Source: JAFNAG01 sp963721405
GTDB taxonomy: Bacteria > Acidobacteriota > UBA6911
Assembly: GCA_963721405.1 (NCBI GenBank)
Contig: CAVRJA010000010.1
Span: 62,001 to 126,000 of the forward strand
Reading direction: 5' to 3'
DNA: 64,000 nt
Part shown: piece after piece, positions 36,625 through 45,588 of the stretch
How positions within the stretch are numbered: the first letter of the stretch is position 1
Layout of the letters: each line of letters starts with the position of its first letter
Notes under the pieces: generated by a model
Databases searched by the model: none
The model's input: the letters and a program-made list of their open reading frames with translations, nothing else
Told to the model about the DNA's origin: nothing
Position numbers and translations under genes: made by a program

Positions 36625-37246
36625 GGCTATTCGCCATTTTGAGGATGCGGTGGCCGCAAATTCCAGTGATGTGGATTCAATGTTATGGTTAGTCATGAGT
36701 TACTCCCTCTATGTCGGCAAGCCCGCCGCCGCTGATGCAATTGCGGAAAGACTCATCAGCCTGGATCCGGTTCCTGTCGGAAACCTCTTCGCACGCGTTT
36801 GTGCCCGCTGGGCGAAGGACAATTTCTCGGGTGCGCTCGCCGTGCTCGAGGAAATGCGTGTGGGCGAACCATCACTGCGTTTTGTCAATTTTTGGCGCAT
36901 CTGTGTGCTGGCTCGAATGGGCCGGAATGAAGAAGCATTAAAGGCCGTGGAAGCAACACTCGAGGAAAACACCGTGGACGGCTTTGCCCAGCTGGCTACG
37001 GTGTTCCGACACGCACTCTTAGGCGAGCGGGAAGCTCTTATCGCCTCACTGGCTGGCGCGAGCCAATCGTATTTCTGGAACGATTCTGATGTTCCCGAGT
37101 GGGCGGCTGGTTGGCTGGCGTTGGTCGGCGAGAAAGAGAAAGCGCTCGATTGGCTCGAGCACTGGGTCGACCGCGGTTCGATCAACTACCCGATGCTCGC
37201 CCACGGAGATCCGCTGCTACAGCCCTTGCGAGGCGAGCCTCGCTAG
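36596..37246 (+). pseudogene. TPR-containing C-terminal relic
   Basis: 216 codons of TPR-like helices: RAIRHFEDAVAANSSDVDSM, LAVLEEMRVGEPSLRFVNFW, ALKAVEATLEENTVDGFA and EKALDWLEHWVDRGSINYPM, ending LAHGDPLLQPLRGEPR. That ending is the typical near-terminus of acidobacterial Ser/Thr kinase-TPR or transcription-regulator-TPR proteins, which normally continue with R-F-x-x-L. Both ends are cut: no kinase or output domain precedes it, and the stop falls right after GEPR, where it abuts an opposing kinase relic. Confidence 0.65.
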
Positions 37247-37457
37247 AGAAAGGACGAGCGCGTGGAGTCGTCGCTGTGGATTCGGCAAGTTGCTCCCGCA
37301 TCTCCAGGCGGGCGTCGGCGATGTCGTGCAGGCGTTCCTTCAGGTCTTTCTCCAGGCAACGGCGCAATAGTCGCCGGATCGACTGTGGCGTATCCACAGG
37401 CAAGGCTGACCAATCCGGCTCTCCCTTACGGTAGTGCGATAGGGTTGTGCCGATCAT
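37182..37457 (-). pseudogene. Ser/Thr kinase relic with collapsed catalytic domain
   Basis: The first ten residues MIGTTLSHYR are a normal kinase N-terminus, but they run straight into KGEPDWSALPVDTPQSIRRL and LRRCLEKDLKERLHDIADAR, which belong to the end of a kinase domain. About 230 residues, including the Lys, HRD and DFG motifs, are missing. After LEMREQLAEST the frame becomes antisense to the TPR relic. It sits 14 bp downstream of an intact kinase on the same strand. Confidence 0.75.
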
Positions 37458-37470
37458 GAGATGGCCTCGG

Positions 37471-39870
37471 TTACTTGGGGAAGTTCATCTTGTCCAGTAG
37501 CGCCTGGAAGCGCGGGTCGGCGCGGATGGGATCGAAATTCGGTTGCACTTTAAGCCAGCGCATCAAGTAGGAACGCTCCATATAACCAAGTTCCAATGCG
37601 GCAAGGGCCTCCTCTTTCCTTCCCATGCTGGCAAGAAGGTATGCCCTCAAGACTGGATCGACATACTTGCGCTTCGACAACTCCTGCAAATCGACTAGTA
37701 TCTGTAATGCCTCACTCCGCTTGCCCGCTGTCGCATAAGCACTCCCGAGCATCGCGATATAACGTGGACTGTCTTTCTCAAGGGCCGCTGCCTTTTGATA
37801 TTCTGCGACTGCATCGCCGAGAGTTGCTTTAACGCGATAAACCGACCCCAGATGGGCGTGCGCATAGGCAAAGCTCGGATTCAATTCCAACGTTGTGATT
37901 AGCTGTTTAGCTCCCTCCTCAAACTGGCGCGCCAAGAAATAATGGAATCCCAGTTGAGTATTTATGACGAGGGACATAGGCTCGAGTTCCAGCGCTCGCT
38001 TATATTCAAGCAGGCTTTCATCAAACCGTCCCATCGCATCCAGGTATATACCATACCAGTGGTGAGCCATCGCATAGTTTGGGTTGAGTTCAATGGCGTG
38101 TTTGTGCCCTTTCTCCGCTTCATGCCAGTTCCAATCGTAAATGTCGGTTACAACCGCCAGCGAATTGTAAGCTTCAGCGAGATTCTCCTCCAGTTCGAGA
38201 GCCTTGAGTGCCGCCGCTTTAGCCTTGGGCAAGGAATCCCTGGATGAGAGATAGCTGCTGTTGGCGAGGCTGCTGTAACAATCGGCCAGCCCGACGTATG
38301 CCAACGCATAGCCTGGGTCCCTATCGATGGCCTGATTGAAAAACTGAATGCCTTTCTTGAACGATTCTTCCGTCCTTCTGTTCCACGAATAGAGACCCTT
38401 CAGGTAAAGCTGATACGCCTCGGCATTTTCGGTGGGGCGTTTGGTCAGGAGCTTTTGCTCTTGGCCCGTCAGCCGCAATCGCAGCTTATCCGAAATTTCC
38501 GTGGTGATTTCCTCCTGCACGGTCTGAATGTCTTCGAGCTTGCGATTGTACTGAGCTCCCCAGAGCGTAGATTCTTTTTCTGTATCTACCAGTTCGATCT
38601 GGACGTTCAGACTGTCGCCCCGCTGTTCGATTCTCCCCATGAGTATCGAACGGACCTTGAGATCCTTTCCTGCCTTTTGGGCATCTACATCCTTCTTTCC
38701 TTTGTAGCGAAATGCCGTGCTGCTCGGCACTACTCTCAGATTGGGCAATTGTGCAAGGCTGTTGATCAGGCGCTCGGAAATACCGTCGCTGAGGTACTCG
38801 TTGCCGGGATCGCCGCTCATATTCACAAATGGCAAGACAGCGATTGAATCGATTCTCTCATCCCTACTGGCGAGATACCAGTAGAGGGCTGCTCCCATAA
38901 CGACGAAAATGACGAGCGCAAGTGACGCGTAGAGTGCCTGGCGGCGAGATAGCAAGGGGTGTCTTGCTGCCGTAGCCTCCGCCGCCGTGATAGTGAACTT
39001 GCCCGATTCTGAATCGCGTTTCAGACGCATGAGATCGGCACGCATATCGGATGCGTTTTGGTAGCGGAGCTTTCGGTCTTTCTCCAGCGCCTTATGGATT
39101 ATCCGCTCCAGCTCGCCGGGGAGATCGGGATTCAACCGAATCGGAGCTAACGGAGCTTTGCTGAGAATGGCGTTGAACACGATACCAGCTGTGGTTCCCT
39201 CGAAAGGCCGTTTCTGCGTCGCCATTTCATACAGGACCACTCCCAGCGAGAATAGGTCGGTCCTTATATCCAGCGTCTCGCCTCGGACTTGCTCGGGTGA
39301 CATGTAAGCGACCGTCCCGACTGCCGTCCCTGGACTGGTCAGCCTCGCTTCTATCGTCTGCGTTGGTGCCGCCGAATCGGAGTTCTCCTTTCCATCACTG
39401 AGCTTGGCCAACCCGAAATCAAGAATCTTGGCATGACCTCGCTTCGTTTCGAAGATATTAGCAGGCTTAATGTCGCGGTGAACGATCCCTTCCGCGTGTG
39501 CGGCATCGAGGCCCTCTGCAATCTGAATTGCCAGATCCAGGATCTCGTCCGTACCAAGCGGCTTGCCCTGGATTCGATCCTTCAGGGTCTGGCCGTCAAG
39601 GTACTCCATCGCAATAAAGTGATGGCCTTGATGCTGGTTGATCTCATGGATGGTGCAGATGTTGGGGTGATTGAGTGCGGATGCTGACTTTGCTTCCCGT
39701 TGAAATCGCTCCAGTGCCTGACGATCCTGGGATACAGCTTCAGGGAGGAACTTTAGGGCGACAAAACGGCCCAGGGAGGTATCCTCCGCCTTGTAAACGA
39801 CACCCATCCCTCCGCCGCCAAGTTTCTCAATGATCCGGTAATGCGAAACCGTTTGGCCGATCTCGGGCAT
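37471..39870 (-). CDS. Membrane Ser/Thr protein kinase with TolB-like and TPR domains
   Basis: A 799-residue Hanks-type kinase. Gly loop LGGGGMGVVYKAED (17-30), Lys40 in VALKFL, Asp133 in IVHRDIKPANIF and DFG at 151-153 are all intact. A transmembrane helix at about 312-335 (LYASLALVIFVVMGAALYWY) follows. Next is a TolB/FlgO-like domain (IAVLPFVNMSGDPGNEYLSD; SILMGRIEQRGDSLNVQIEL), then many TPR units to the end. Typical of acidobacterial signalling kinases; targets unknown. The ATG at 39870 starts the canonical MPEIGQTVSHYRI. Confidence 0.93.
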   Translation of the reverse strand: MPEIGQTVSHYRIIEKLGGGGMGVVYKAEDTSLGRFVALKFLPEAVSQDRQALERFQREAKSASALNHPNICTIHEINQHQGHHFIAMEYLDGQTLKDRIQGKPLGTDEILDLAIQIAEGLDAAHAEGIVHRDIKPANIFETKRGHAKILDFGLAKLSDGKENSDSAAPTQTIEARLTSPGTAVGTVAYMSPEQVRGETLDIRTDLFSLGVVLYEMATQKRPFEGTTAGIVFNAILSKAPLAPIRLNPDLPGELERIIHKALEKDRKLRYQNASDMRADLMRLKRDSESGKFTITAAEATAARHPLLSRRQALYASLALVIFVVMGAALYWYLASRDERIDSIAVLPFVNMSGDPGNEYLSDGISERLINSLAQLPNLRVVPSSTAFRYKGKKDVDAQKAGKDLKVRSILMGRIEQRGDSLNVQIELVDTEKESTLWGAQYNRKLEDIQTVQEEITTEISDKLRLRLTGQEQKLLTKRPTENAEAYQLYLKGLYSWNRRTEESFKKGIQFFNQAIDRDPGYALAYVGLADCYSSLANSSYLSSRDSLPKAKAAALKALELEENLAEAYNSLAVVTDIYDWNWHEAEKGHKHAIELNPNYAMAHHWYGIYLDAMGRFDESLLEYKRALELEPMSLVINTQLGFHYFLARQFEEGAKQLITTLELNPSFAYAHAHLGSVYRVKATLGDAVAEYQKAAALEKDSPRYIAMLGSAYATAGKRSEALQILVDLQELSKRKYVDPVLRAYLLASMGRKEEALAALELGYMERSYLMRWLKVQPNFDPIRADPRFQALLDKMNFPK

Positions 39871-40356
39871 GGGGGCCTTCCGTACGGCAAAACTGGTGCG
39901 CTGCTGGAAAGTGCGGCCATTATAACGGGAAACGGCTTTTCCCAGAAAGGAAAAGGGTTGCCGCCCTGTCATAAAGGCAGCGGAAGGAACGGATCAGACT
40001 GGGCAATCATGGACGCGCATTGGCCCGTGTCTTCCGCTGAGGCTGAAATCGGGCATCAATGCAATAGTCGCCCGTTTTCCACTGCTGTCAGTGACTCCCC
40101 CAGCAACGGCCTGTTCATCAGGAGAAGCAGCGCTATGAAACCGAGTGCGAACCGCGCGAAGGCCAACGTTGGACTCTTGCACCTCGTGCGCGGTCGATAT
40201 GCAAAAACTGATAGTGGTCTGTATCGTGCGACCTCCATCAATCGCGGCGGCGATGGCAGTGCAACCGGCAAATTGATGCGACAGGAATCGTGAGCAGGCA
40301 TACTGCAAGAGTAAAATGGAGATGTGCAGCATTCTTTTTGACGGTTGGTCGCGTCA

Positions 40357-41067
40357 ATGACCTGGAAAAAGTCAGTGCTCGAGCCCGAGATGGTCGAGAT
40401 ACCAGCGGGGAACTTCCTCATGGGTTGTGATGTCGGGGCGGAAAACGAGCGCCCGCTGCACCGCGTCTGGGTGGGCAGCTTTGCCATCGCTCGCACCGCG
40501 ACCACAAATCGCCTCTATCGAGATTTTCTCGACCAGACACGCCGCCAGATGCCACCCGGCTGGGACGACGAGCTGTTCAATCATCCGGATCAGCCGGTGA
40601 CGGGCGTGAGTTGGTTCGACGCCGCTGAATATTGCAGCTGGCTCCGGGCCTGCACGGGCAGGTCTTATCGGCTGCCGACTGAAGCCGAATGGGAACGAGC
40701 CGCACGCGGCGGGATGGAAGGCAAATTGTATCCCTGGGGCGACGAGCCTCCTGAGAGGCAGCCTCATTACTCGGAGTTGTGGCGCAGCGGTCCCGAGCGA
40801 GTCGGCCGGCGCCCGCCAAACGGTTTTAGTCTTTGCGACATCTCAGAAAACATTCATGAGTGGTGCGCAGACTGGTTCGACGCGAAATACTATGAAGTCT
40901 CGCCGGAGCATGATCCCCTCGGTCCGGTTTCCGGCACCCGTCGCTCCTCGCGCGGCGGGGCGTGGCGCCATCAGGTGAAGGTCGCTCGGGTTGCGGCGCG
41001 CAGCAGTCTGCCACCACAGTTCCAGTACAATGATTTCGGATTTCGTTGCGCCTTTAGCACGGCATAA
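40357..41067 (+). CDS. SUMF1/FGE-like domain protein
   Basis: A 236-residue formylglycine-generating-enzyme-like protein. The fold signature runs MVEIPAGNFLMGCD, PVTGVSWFDAAEYCSWL, YRLPTEAEWERAARGG, YPWGDEPP and SENIHEWCADWFD, ending RSSRGGAWRHQ and FGFRCAF. It lacks a signal peptide. Whether it modifies a sulfatase is open, since no sulfatase is nearby; many homologues serve as regulators or in EgtB-like reactions. The start may also be the TTG at 40345. Confidence 0.87.
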   Translation: MTWKKSVLEPEMVEIPAGNFLMGCDVGAENERPLHRVWVGSFAIARTATTNRLYRDFLDQTRRQMPPGWDDELFNHPDQPVTGVSWFDAAEYCSWLRACTGRSYRLPTEAEWERAARGGMEGKLYPWGDEPPERQPHYSELWRSGPERVGRRPPNGFSLCDISENIHEWCADWFDAKYYEVSPEHDPLGPVSGTRRSSRGGAWRHQVKVARVAARSSLPPQFQYNDFGFRCAFSTA

Positions 41068-41198
41068 GCGATCTCCTGCTTGTCTGGTTGTTTCAGCACG
41101 CTACTATTTGTAGTGCGGGTGCGTCTGCTGTGCCCCGTCGGATCCGAAGAATTGCACCGGTTTCAGCGTCAATTTGCGACCGGCTCGGAGATTGTGTC

Positions 41199-41753
41199 AT
41201 GAAAGCACAACGAAAGATCATCGTTTACATCGCGACAAGCGCCGACGGCTACATCGCCAGGCCAGACGGCGATGTCGAATGGCTAAATCGCCGGCCGCGC
41301 ACCGTCGATTATGGCATGAAGGCGTTCTACCCGACGATTGACACCATCCTGTGGGGACGCAAGACCTACGACTGGGCTCTGGCCTATTACAAGAAGAAGG
41401 GTACGAAACGCGGGGTGTTCGACACAGATCTTGCCAACTACGTGTTCTCGTGGAAGCCTCCGAAACGGGCGGTGCCAGGAGTGGAATTCGTGTCGGATCC
41501 GGTGAAGGCATTTGCGCAGCGTCTGCGCACCACGCCGGGCAAACACATCTGGCTGATGGGCGGCGGCGAGCTGATCGCCTCGTTCCTTGATGCCAACGAG
41601 ATAGACGAGTTCGACATCCACGTCATTCCCAACTTCATCGGTGAGGGCATTCCATTGATGGCCCCGCGCCATCGGGACGTGCCGCTGCGCCTGCGTTCGG
41701 CCAGGAAGTACCCCGACGGCGTCGTCCGACTGCACTACGACGTCGCAAGGTAG
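41199..41753 (+). CDS. Dihydrofolate reductase / RibD C-terminal-like reductase
   Basis: A 184-residue NADPH-binding reductase fold. IIVYIATSADGYIARPDGDV opens it, TILWGRKTYDWAL and GKHIWLMGGGELIASFLDAN give the cofactor-binding segments, and IDEFDIHVIPNFIGEGIPLM closes it. This subgroup is distinct from FolA, and a specific substrate is not established. ATG at 41199 with GGAG nine bases upstream. Confidence 0.88.
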   Translation: MKAQRKIIVYIATSADGYIARPDGDVEWLNRRPRTVDYGMKAFYPTIDTILWGRKTYDWALAYYKKKGTKRGVFDTDLANYVFSWKPPKRAVPGVEFVSDPVKAFAQRLRTTPGKHIWLMGGGELIASFLDANEIDEFDIHVIPNFIGEGIPLMAPRHRDVPLRLRSARKYPDGVVRLHYDVAR

Positions 41754-41912
41754 CTCCTGAAAACGCTAATCGCAACGTGTCGCGGTCTGCTGAAACAACC
41801 GGATAAGCAGAAGCGATCTAACTCGGCAACAGGTGCCGTGTTGTCTTCCATCTTCTTTTTGATCTCCACACCGATATTCCCATCCGGCTTTCCCATCTAT
41901 CGCCAGGCTCGC

Positions 41913-41942
41913 CGAGTACGAACCTGAGGACCCGGGAGGAGG
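41913..41942 (+). repeat. 30-bp direct repeat, left copy
   Basis: Begins CGAGTACGAACCTGAGGACC and matches 43048-43077 at 27 of 30 positions. The two copies flank the alpha/beta hydrolase gene. Confidence 0.7.
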
Positions 41943-42017
41943 CCTGGCGGGCGGAGGCCTCGGCGCGGAACTCGACCGGAAACGCGGCTCGTCCCCCCTA
42001 ATCGTAAGGATTGACAG

Positions 42018-42941
42018 ATGTCCGGTAAAGAGGCAAAAATGAAATTGTGGATGGCATCGACAATAATTGCCATGATTGCGGTCGGCATTGCGGCCGCCGT
42101 GCCAGTCGAGAGGCGAGGGAAAGAGATCATGACGGTGCAAATCGAACGAAAGACATGCTTGGCGCCCGACGGGGTGGAGATCGTTTATTCGGCCGCCGGG
42201 GCCGGTGAAACCACCCTGCTCTTTATCCATGGCGGCCTGGCCGACCGGACGTTTTATGACGGACAAGTCAGAACTTTCGCCGACAGGTACCGGGTAATAG
42301 CCCTGGACCTTGCTGGGCACGGGGAGTCGGGCAGTAACCGGACAAGATGGGGAATTCCGGAATTCGGCGCAGATGTCAAAGCCGTCGCTGCCGCCGAAAA
42401 ACTGAGAAGTATCGTTCTACTCGGCAACTCGGTCGGCGGTCCTGTTGCCGTCGAGGCGGCCCTCCTGCTTTCTGGCCAGGTCATCGGTGTCGTGGGCATA
42501 GACACTTTCCAAAATCTGGATTTCAGTTACTCATCGGTGGATGCGCGCAAGAGGGCTGACGGATTTCGCATCGATTATTCCGGCTGTGTGAAGGCGATGG
42601 TGAAAGCCCTTTTCCATCCGGATGCCGACCCGGTTCTAATGGCTGAAGCCGAGAGACGTATGCAGAAGACCACGCCGGATACGGCCTTCGCCTTGTTCCT
42701 GTCCTTTGCCGGATACGACCAGGCGGCCGCAGCGCGGAGGCTGACAGTCCCATTACGGGCGATCAACGGGGATCTATTTCCGACCGATGTCCCATCGGTC
42801 AGGAGGATTCAAGCTGACTTCGACGCAATCATTATGAAACACATGGGACATTATCCCATGCTGGAGCGCCCGGATGAGTTTGACCGCAATGTAGAGGACG
42901 TCGTGTTGGACCTCGCTCGCAAACCTCAAGAAAGGCCATGA
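42018..42941 (+). CDS. Alpha/beta hydrolase, membrane-anchored or secreted
   Basis: A 307-residue hydrolase with an N-terminal hydrophobic segment (LWMASTIIAMIAVGIAAAVP). The oxyanion motif TTLLFIHGGLADRTFYD and the nucleophile elbow VLLGNSVGGPVAVEAALLL (Ser in G-N-S-V-G) are clear. The acid is probably the Asp in LRAINGDLFPTD and the base the His in IIMKHMGHYPMLERPDEF. Natural substrate unknown. Start ATG 42018 has AAGGA seven bases upstream; ATG 42039 is an alternative. It is bracketed by 30-bp direct repeats. Confidence 0.85.
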   Translation: MSGKEAKMKLWMASTIIAMIAVGIAAAVPVERRGKEIMTVQIERKTCLAPDGVEIVYSAAGAGETTLLFIHGGLADRTFYDGQVRTFADRYRVIALDLAGHGESGSNRTRWGIPEFGADVKAVAAAEKLRSIVLLGNSVGGPVAVEAALLLSGQVIGVVGIDTFQNLDFSYSSVDARKRADGFRIDYSGCVKAMVKALFHPDADPVLMAEAERRMQKTTPDTAFALFLSFAGYDQAAAARRLTVPLRAINGDLFPTDVPSVRRIQADFDAIIMKHMGHYPMLERPDEFDRNVEDVVLDLARKPQERP

Positions 42942-43047
42942 CTAGGACAACGGGACATCTATTTCGCCGTCCCTTTCCCGGGGTAAAATCCTGCCAGAGC
43001 AGACCATAGCTGTGATTTAGAGAGGCCGGGAGCTTAACATGATCCTT

Positions 43048-43077
43048 CGAGCACGAACCTGGGGACCCGTGAGGAGG
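43048..43077 (+). repeat. 30-bp direct repeat, right copy
   Basis: Begins CGAGCACGAACCTGGGGACC; three mismatches to the copy at 41913-41942. Confidence 0.7.
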
Positions 43078-43219
43078 GCACAGGATCGGACGCAAATCGT
43101 CCTCTCTATTTGCCGAGCGGACTGCTGACATGTCGCAGAAAATGAACTGCCGGGCGGGAGATCTGCCAGTGCTCCATCGAAAGAGGTGACATCTGCTCCC
43201 GCCGATAGTCGGACTCGCC

Positions 43220-43500
43220 CTGCCGTCAGACGGTGATAAGCCGAAAACGCTCCCTACCACGAACCGATTTCCCGCATACCTTGTGCTGATTCTCGTCGTC
43301 ATTTTCGGCGGAGGATCCCTGTTGCTTTTTAGCGCTTTCCTCGTTCTCGGGTCCTTCGGAGTCATTCGCTGGAACGTCCCGGAGTATCAAATTCTGGTGT
43401 GGGACGGGTGCCTCTGCCTGCTGTTCTTTCTCCAGCACAGCGGGATGATCCGGCGTTCCTTTCACGCCTGGATTGGCAGGCTGGTCCCTTCATGGCACCC
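43220..43500 (+). pseudogene. N-terminal fragment of a membrane protein (NnrU/ICMT-like)
   Basis: An open frame without a proper start encodes FPAYLVLILVVIFGGGSLLL, SAFLVLGSFGVIRW and WDGCLCLLFFLQHSGMIRRS, followed by FHAWIGRLVPSWH. This resembles the first part of NnrU or isoprenylcysteine-methyltransferase-like membrane proteins. After about 43500 the frame loses coherence and the catalytic C-terminus is absent. Read as a 3'-truncated relic; the family call is tentative. Confidence 0.5.
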
Positions 43501-43683
43501 ACTGTCGTTGAATTCACTGAAGTCTGGTATAACATCTGGCCTTTGCTGCCTCATGAAATTCCAGTTATTCACACCTTCCCGCAGCATTTCCACGTGTCTT
43601 GGATCTGCCATATTGCCCCTGAAAGTAGCGTCCACCTGCTTATTTTGTAGTGTAACCGTTCGCTTGTATCACAAACACCCCCG

Positions 43684-44352
43684 TTACCAGCCTTTTGGAA
43701 GCGTGATCTCATACCGATTCCGTTTGTCGAACAAAACAAATCCGTTTAAATTTCCAGCTTTTTCATTCAACCACTTGGCGATTTGTTCCCTGTGTGATTG
43801 TCTTTCTTCCTTCGTTGCGTCTTCCTTGATGCGGTTGGGGAATGAGTAATCCCAAGTCATCGTAACCGCGAGTCTTTGCTTGGCAGCCAGAAACAAGGGC
43901 AAATACTCCAGCCTTGAAGCACTAGCGGTACTTGGTAATAGACTGCTAGGGTCTGTCAATCTAACCATCAATTCACAATCGGTCGCACTGGTAAGTTCGT
44001 AATCGGTGTCGGTGCGATTCTCAAGGATGTAGCAAAAGCGGACAGTGTTTTCTTCGCCCTCTGTGTCGAGTTGATCAAAGGTGGCGATGATGGCTGATTT
44101 GTTCCACGGTTTTGGTCGAGATTGATACCAGAGAATTCCACCTATGATGAGGGAAATGCCGATCACCGCACCAAACCCTATTGAGAATCCCCAAAGAAAA
44201 ACTCTCTCCGACCGCAGCGGCTTGTTCTCACTCTGAAGATTATCCATGAGCACCTCGTGCTGTTTGTCCATGTCATGGAGTGACGACGAATTTTCCGGGT
44301 TCACTGTTTCTTCGATTCCATGTAGATCTGACAAGGGAATCAAATTCATCAC
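43684..44352 (-). CDS. Hypothetical single-pass membrane protein (222 aa)
   Basis: Residues 1-48 are polar; one transmembrane helix follows (VFLWGFSIGFGAVIGISLII, about 51-74), then a 145-residue extracytoplasmic part with alternating strands (NTVRFCYILENRTDTDYELT; RLAVTMTWDYSF) and a charged C-terminal helix. The GC content is visibly lower than its neighbours, suggesting acquisition. No family recognised. Confidence 0.65.
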   Translation of the reverse strand: MMNLIPLSDLHGIEETVNPENSSSLHDMDKQHEVLMDNLQSENKPLRSERVFLWGFSIGFGAVIGISLIIGGILWYQSRPKPWNKSAIIATFDQLDTEGEENTVRFCYILENRTDTDYELTSATDCELMVRLTDPSSLLPSTASASRLEYLPLFLAAKQRLAVTMTWDYSFPNRIKEDATKEERQSHREQIAKWLNEKAGNLNGFVLFDKRNRYEITLPKGW

Positions 44353-44597
44353 TCGATGTGCAAATCTATTTCTCTCCCGATGGCAATAGACCAGCCCACC
44401 CTAAATGAGTTCATGGTGCGACCTCGAATCCTGTGCTAGGGATTGCCCAACGCCACGAGGTTACGCTCGCATGGAAGAGGCAATCATGAAAAGACTTGGC
44501 CTTGAGAAGCCCCAGGACGAACAATCTCGACCGGGGCCATACCATACCCCGTTTTAGCCGTCGGCGGCGATAATGTACGTTTTTGTAAACATCCCCC

Positions 44598-44801
44598 TCA
44601 GTCCGTGGACCCGCCGGTCCAATCGTGCGTCGGGTCTGGGTAAAAAAACAGAGTGGGCTGATCCGCTTTCAGCAATATAAACCAACCTCCCGGTACTTGG
44701 GCGCGGAAAACCCCCTCATTCAAGGGGCTTGGGCTAGCGTCCGTTCCACGGCGCTCAAAGGTGCTTAGTTGTTCAAAGACAAGGCGCTTTCTTGATGGCA
44801 T
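44598..44801 (-). CDS. Small hypothetical protein (67 aa)
   Basis: MPSRKRLVFEQLSTFERRGT, then VFRAQVPGGWFILLKADQPT and FFYPDPTHDWTGGSTD. The V-P-G-G-W and F-Y-P-D-P-x-H-x-W-x-G-G-S parts look like a compact beta protein. GAGG lies upstream of the ATG. Unknown function. Confidence 0.5.
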   Translation of the reverse strand: MPSRKRLVFEQLSTFERRGTDASPSPLNEGVFRAQVPGGWFILLKADQPTLFFYPDPTHDWTGGSTD

Positions 44802-44825
44802 CTTATGAACCTCATTCCATTGAGT

Positions 44826-45008
44826 TCATTCCCCGTTTTCCATGTCTGCAATGCTCCATGGTCGGAATGGACCGATCATAACTCTGCCATCTTGGAAATT
44901 CTTTGAAAAAAACCGCCCCTCGCGAAATAGTTCCTCTGCAGGGAGGCTGAGATAGTTGCGCGCTTGTTGCGGATCTGGCCAAACCGGCGAGCGCGGTGCG
45001 TGCTGCAA
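44826..45008 (-). CDS. Possible small hypothetical protein (60 aa)
   Basis: A frame from a TTG with RNYLSLPAEELFREGRFFSK and NFQDGRVMIGPFRPWSIADM, 24 bp upstream of the 67-aa gene on the same strand. The sequence looks protein-like, but the start is weak and it could be a relic. Confidence 0.3.
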   Translation of the reverse strand: MQHAPRSPVWPDPQQARNYLSLPAEELFREGRFFSKNFQDGRVMIGPFRPWSIADMENGE

Positions 45009-45192
45009 ATGATTAGGTTGGGCGCATCTCGAGTACGGGACAAGTATTTCGCTATCTGATTTCGTACCACCTAATTATAATAGGCGCCATTCCCGTTGAG
45101 CTTTCTGATCCAGTTGGTGGGTTGCCATACTGCAGGCCGAACGCACGAAAACGGCAGATCACGCTTTTAAACAGCCACCGCTGCTGGCAAAC

Positions 45193-45384
45193 ATGAAAAG
45201 CGGCGCGGCCAAAACTGCATCCGCCGCGGCAGGAGAGATGAGAGTACTCATCCTGAGCGATACGGCTATCGTGCATGGCTTGTGGATGGAGAAAAGCTCT
45301 TACAACGGCAAGGTCACGAGCGGCACCTACCGCTATGCCGACACCTTCATGAAACGCGGTGGGCGCCGGCAGGCTGTGTACTAG
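45193..45384 (+). pseudogene. C-terminal relic of an NTF2-like (DUF4440/SnoaL) protein
   Basis: MRVLILSDTAIVHGLWMEKS and SYNGKVTSGTYRYADTFMKR, then GGRRQAV, correspond to the last strands of DUF4440 proteins (typically G-D-T-A-V-V-T-G ... Y-R-x-T-D-x-x-x-K-R-x-G-R-W-Q). The first 60-80 residues of the cone-shaped fold are missing, and the conserved Trp near the end is Arg. Confidence 0.6.
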
Positions 45385-45588
45385 TCAACAAGGGGTTGTG
45401 AGCTCAGCTCAGTACCGATTCTATGTGTACCGGGGACGATATGCCATTTTGCGAGTTGCATAACACGAGCAGATTCGATCGGCTGAGGCAAAGCAGTTGA
45501 GAGCCCCGGTTTCCCGGTGGAAGGTTCTAAACAGGCGTTACCGTGTCACGACCGGCCCGGCGTCGCGCCTTCGTCAAGAGGAGACATA

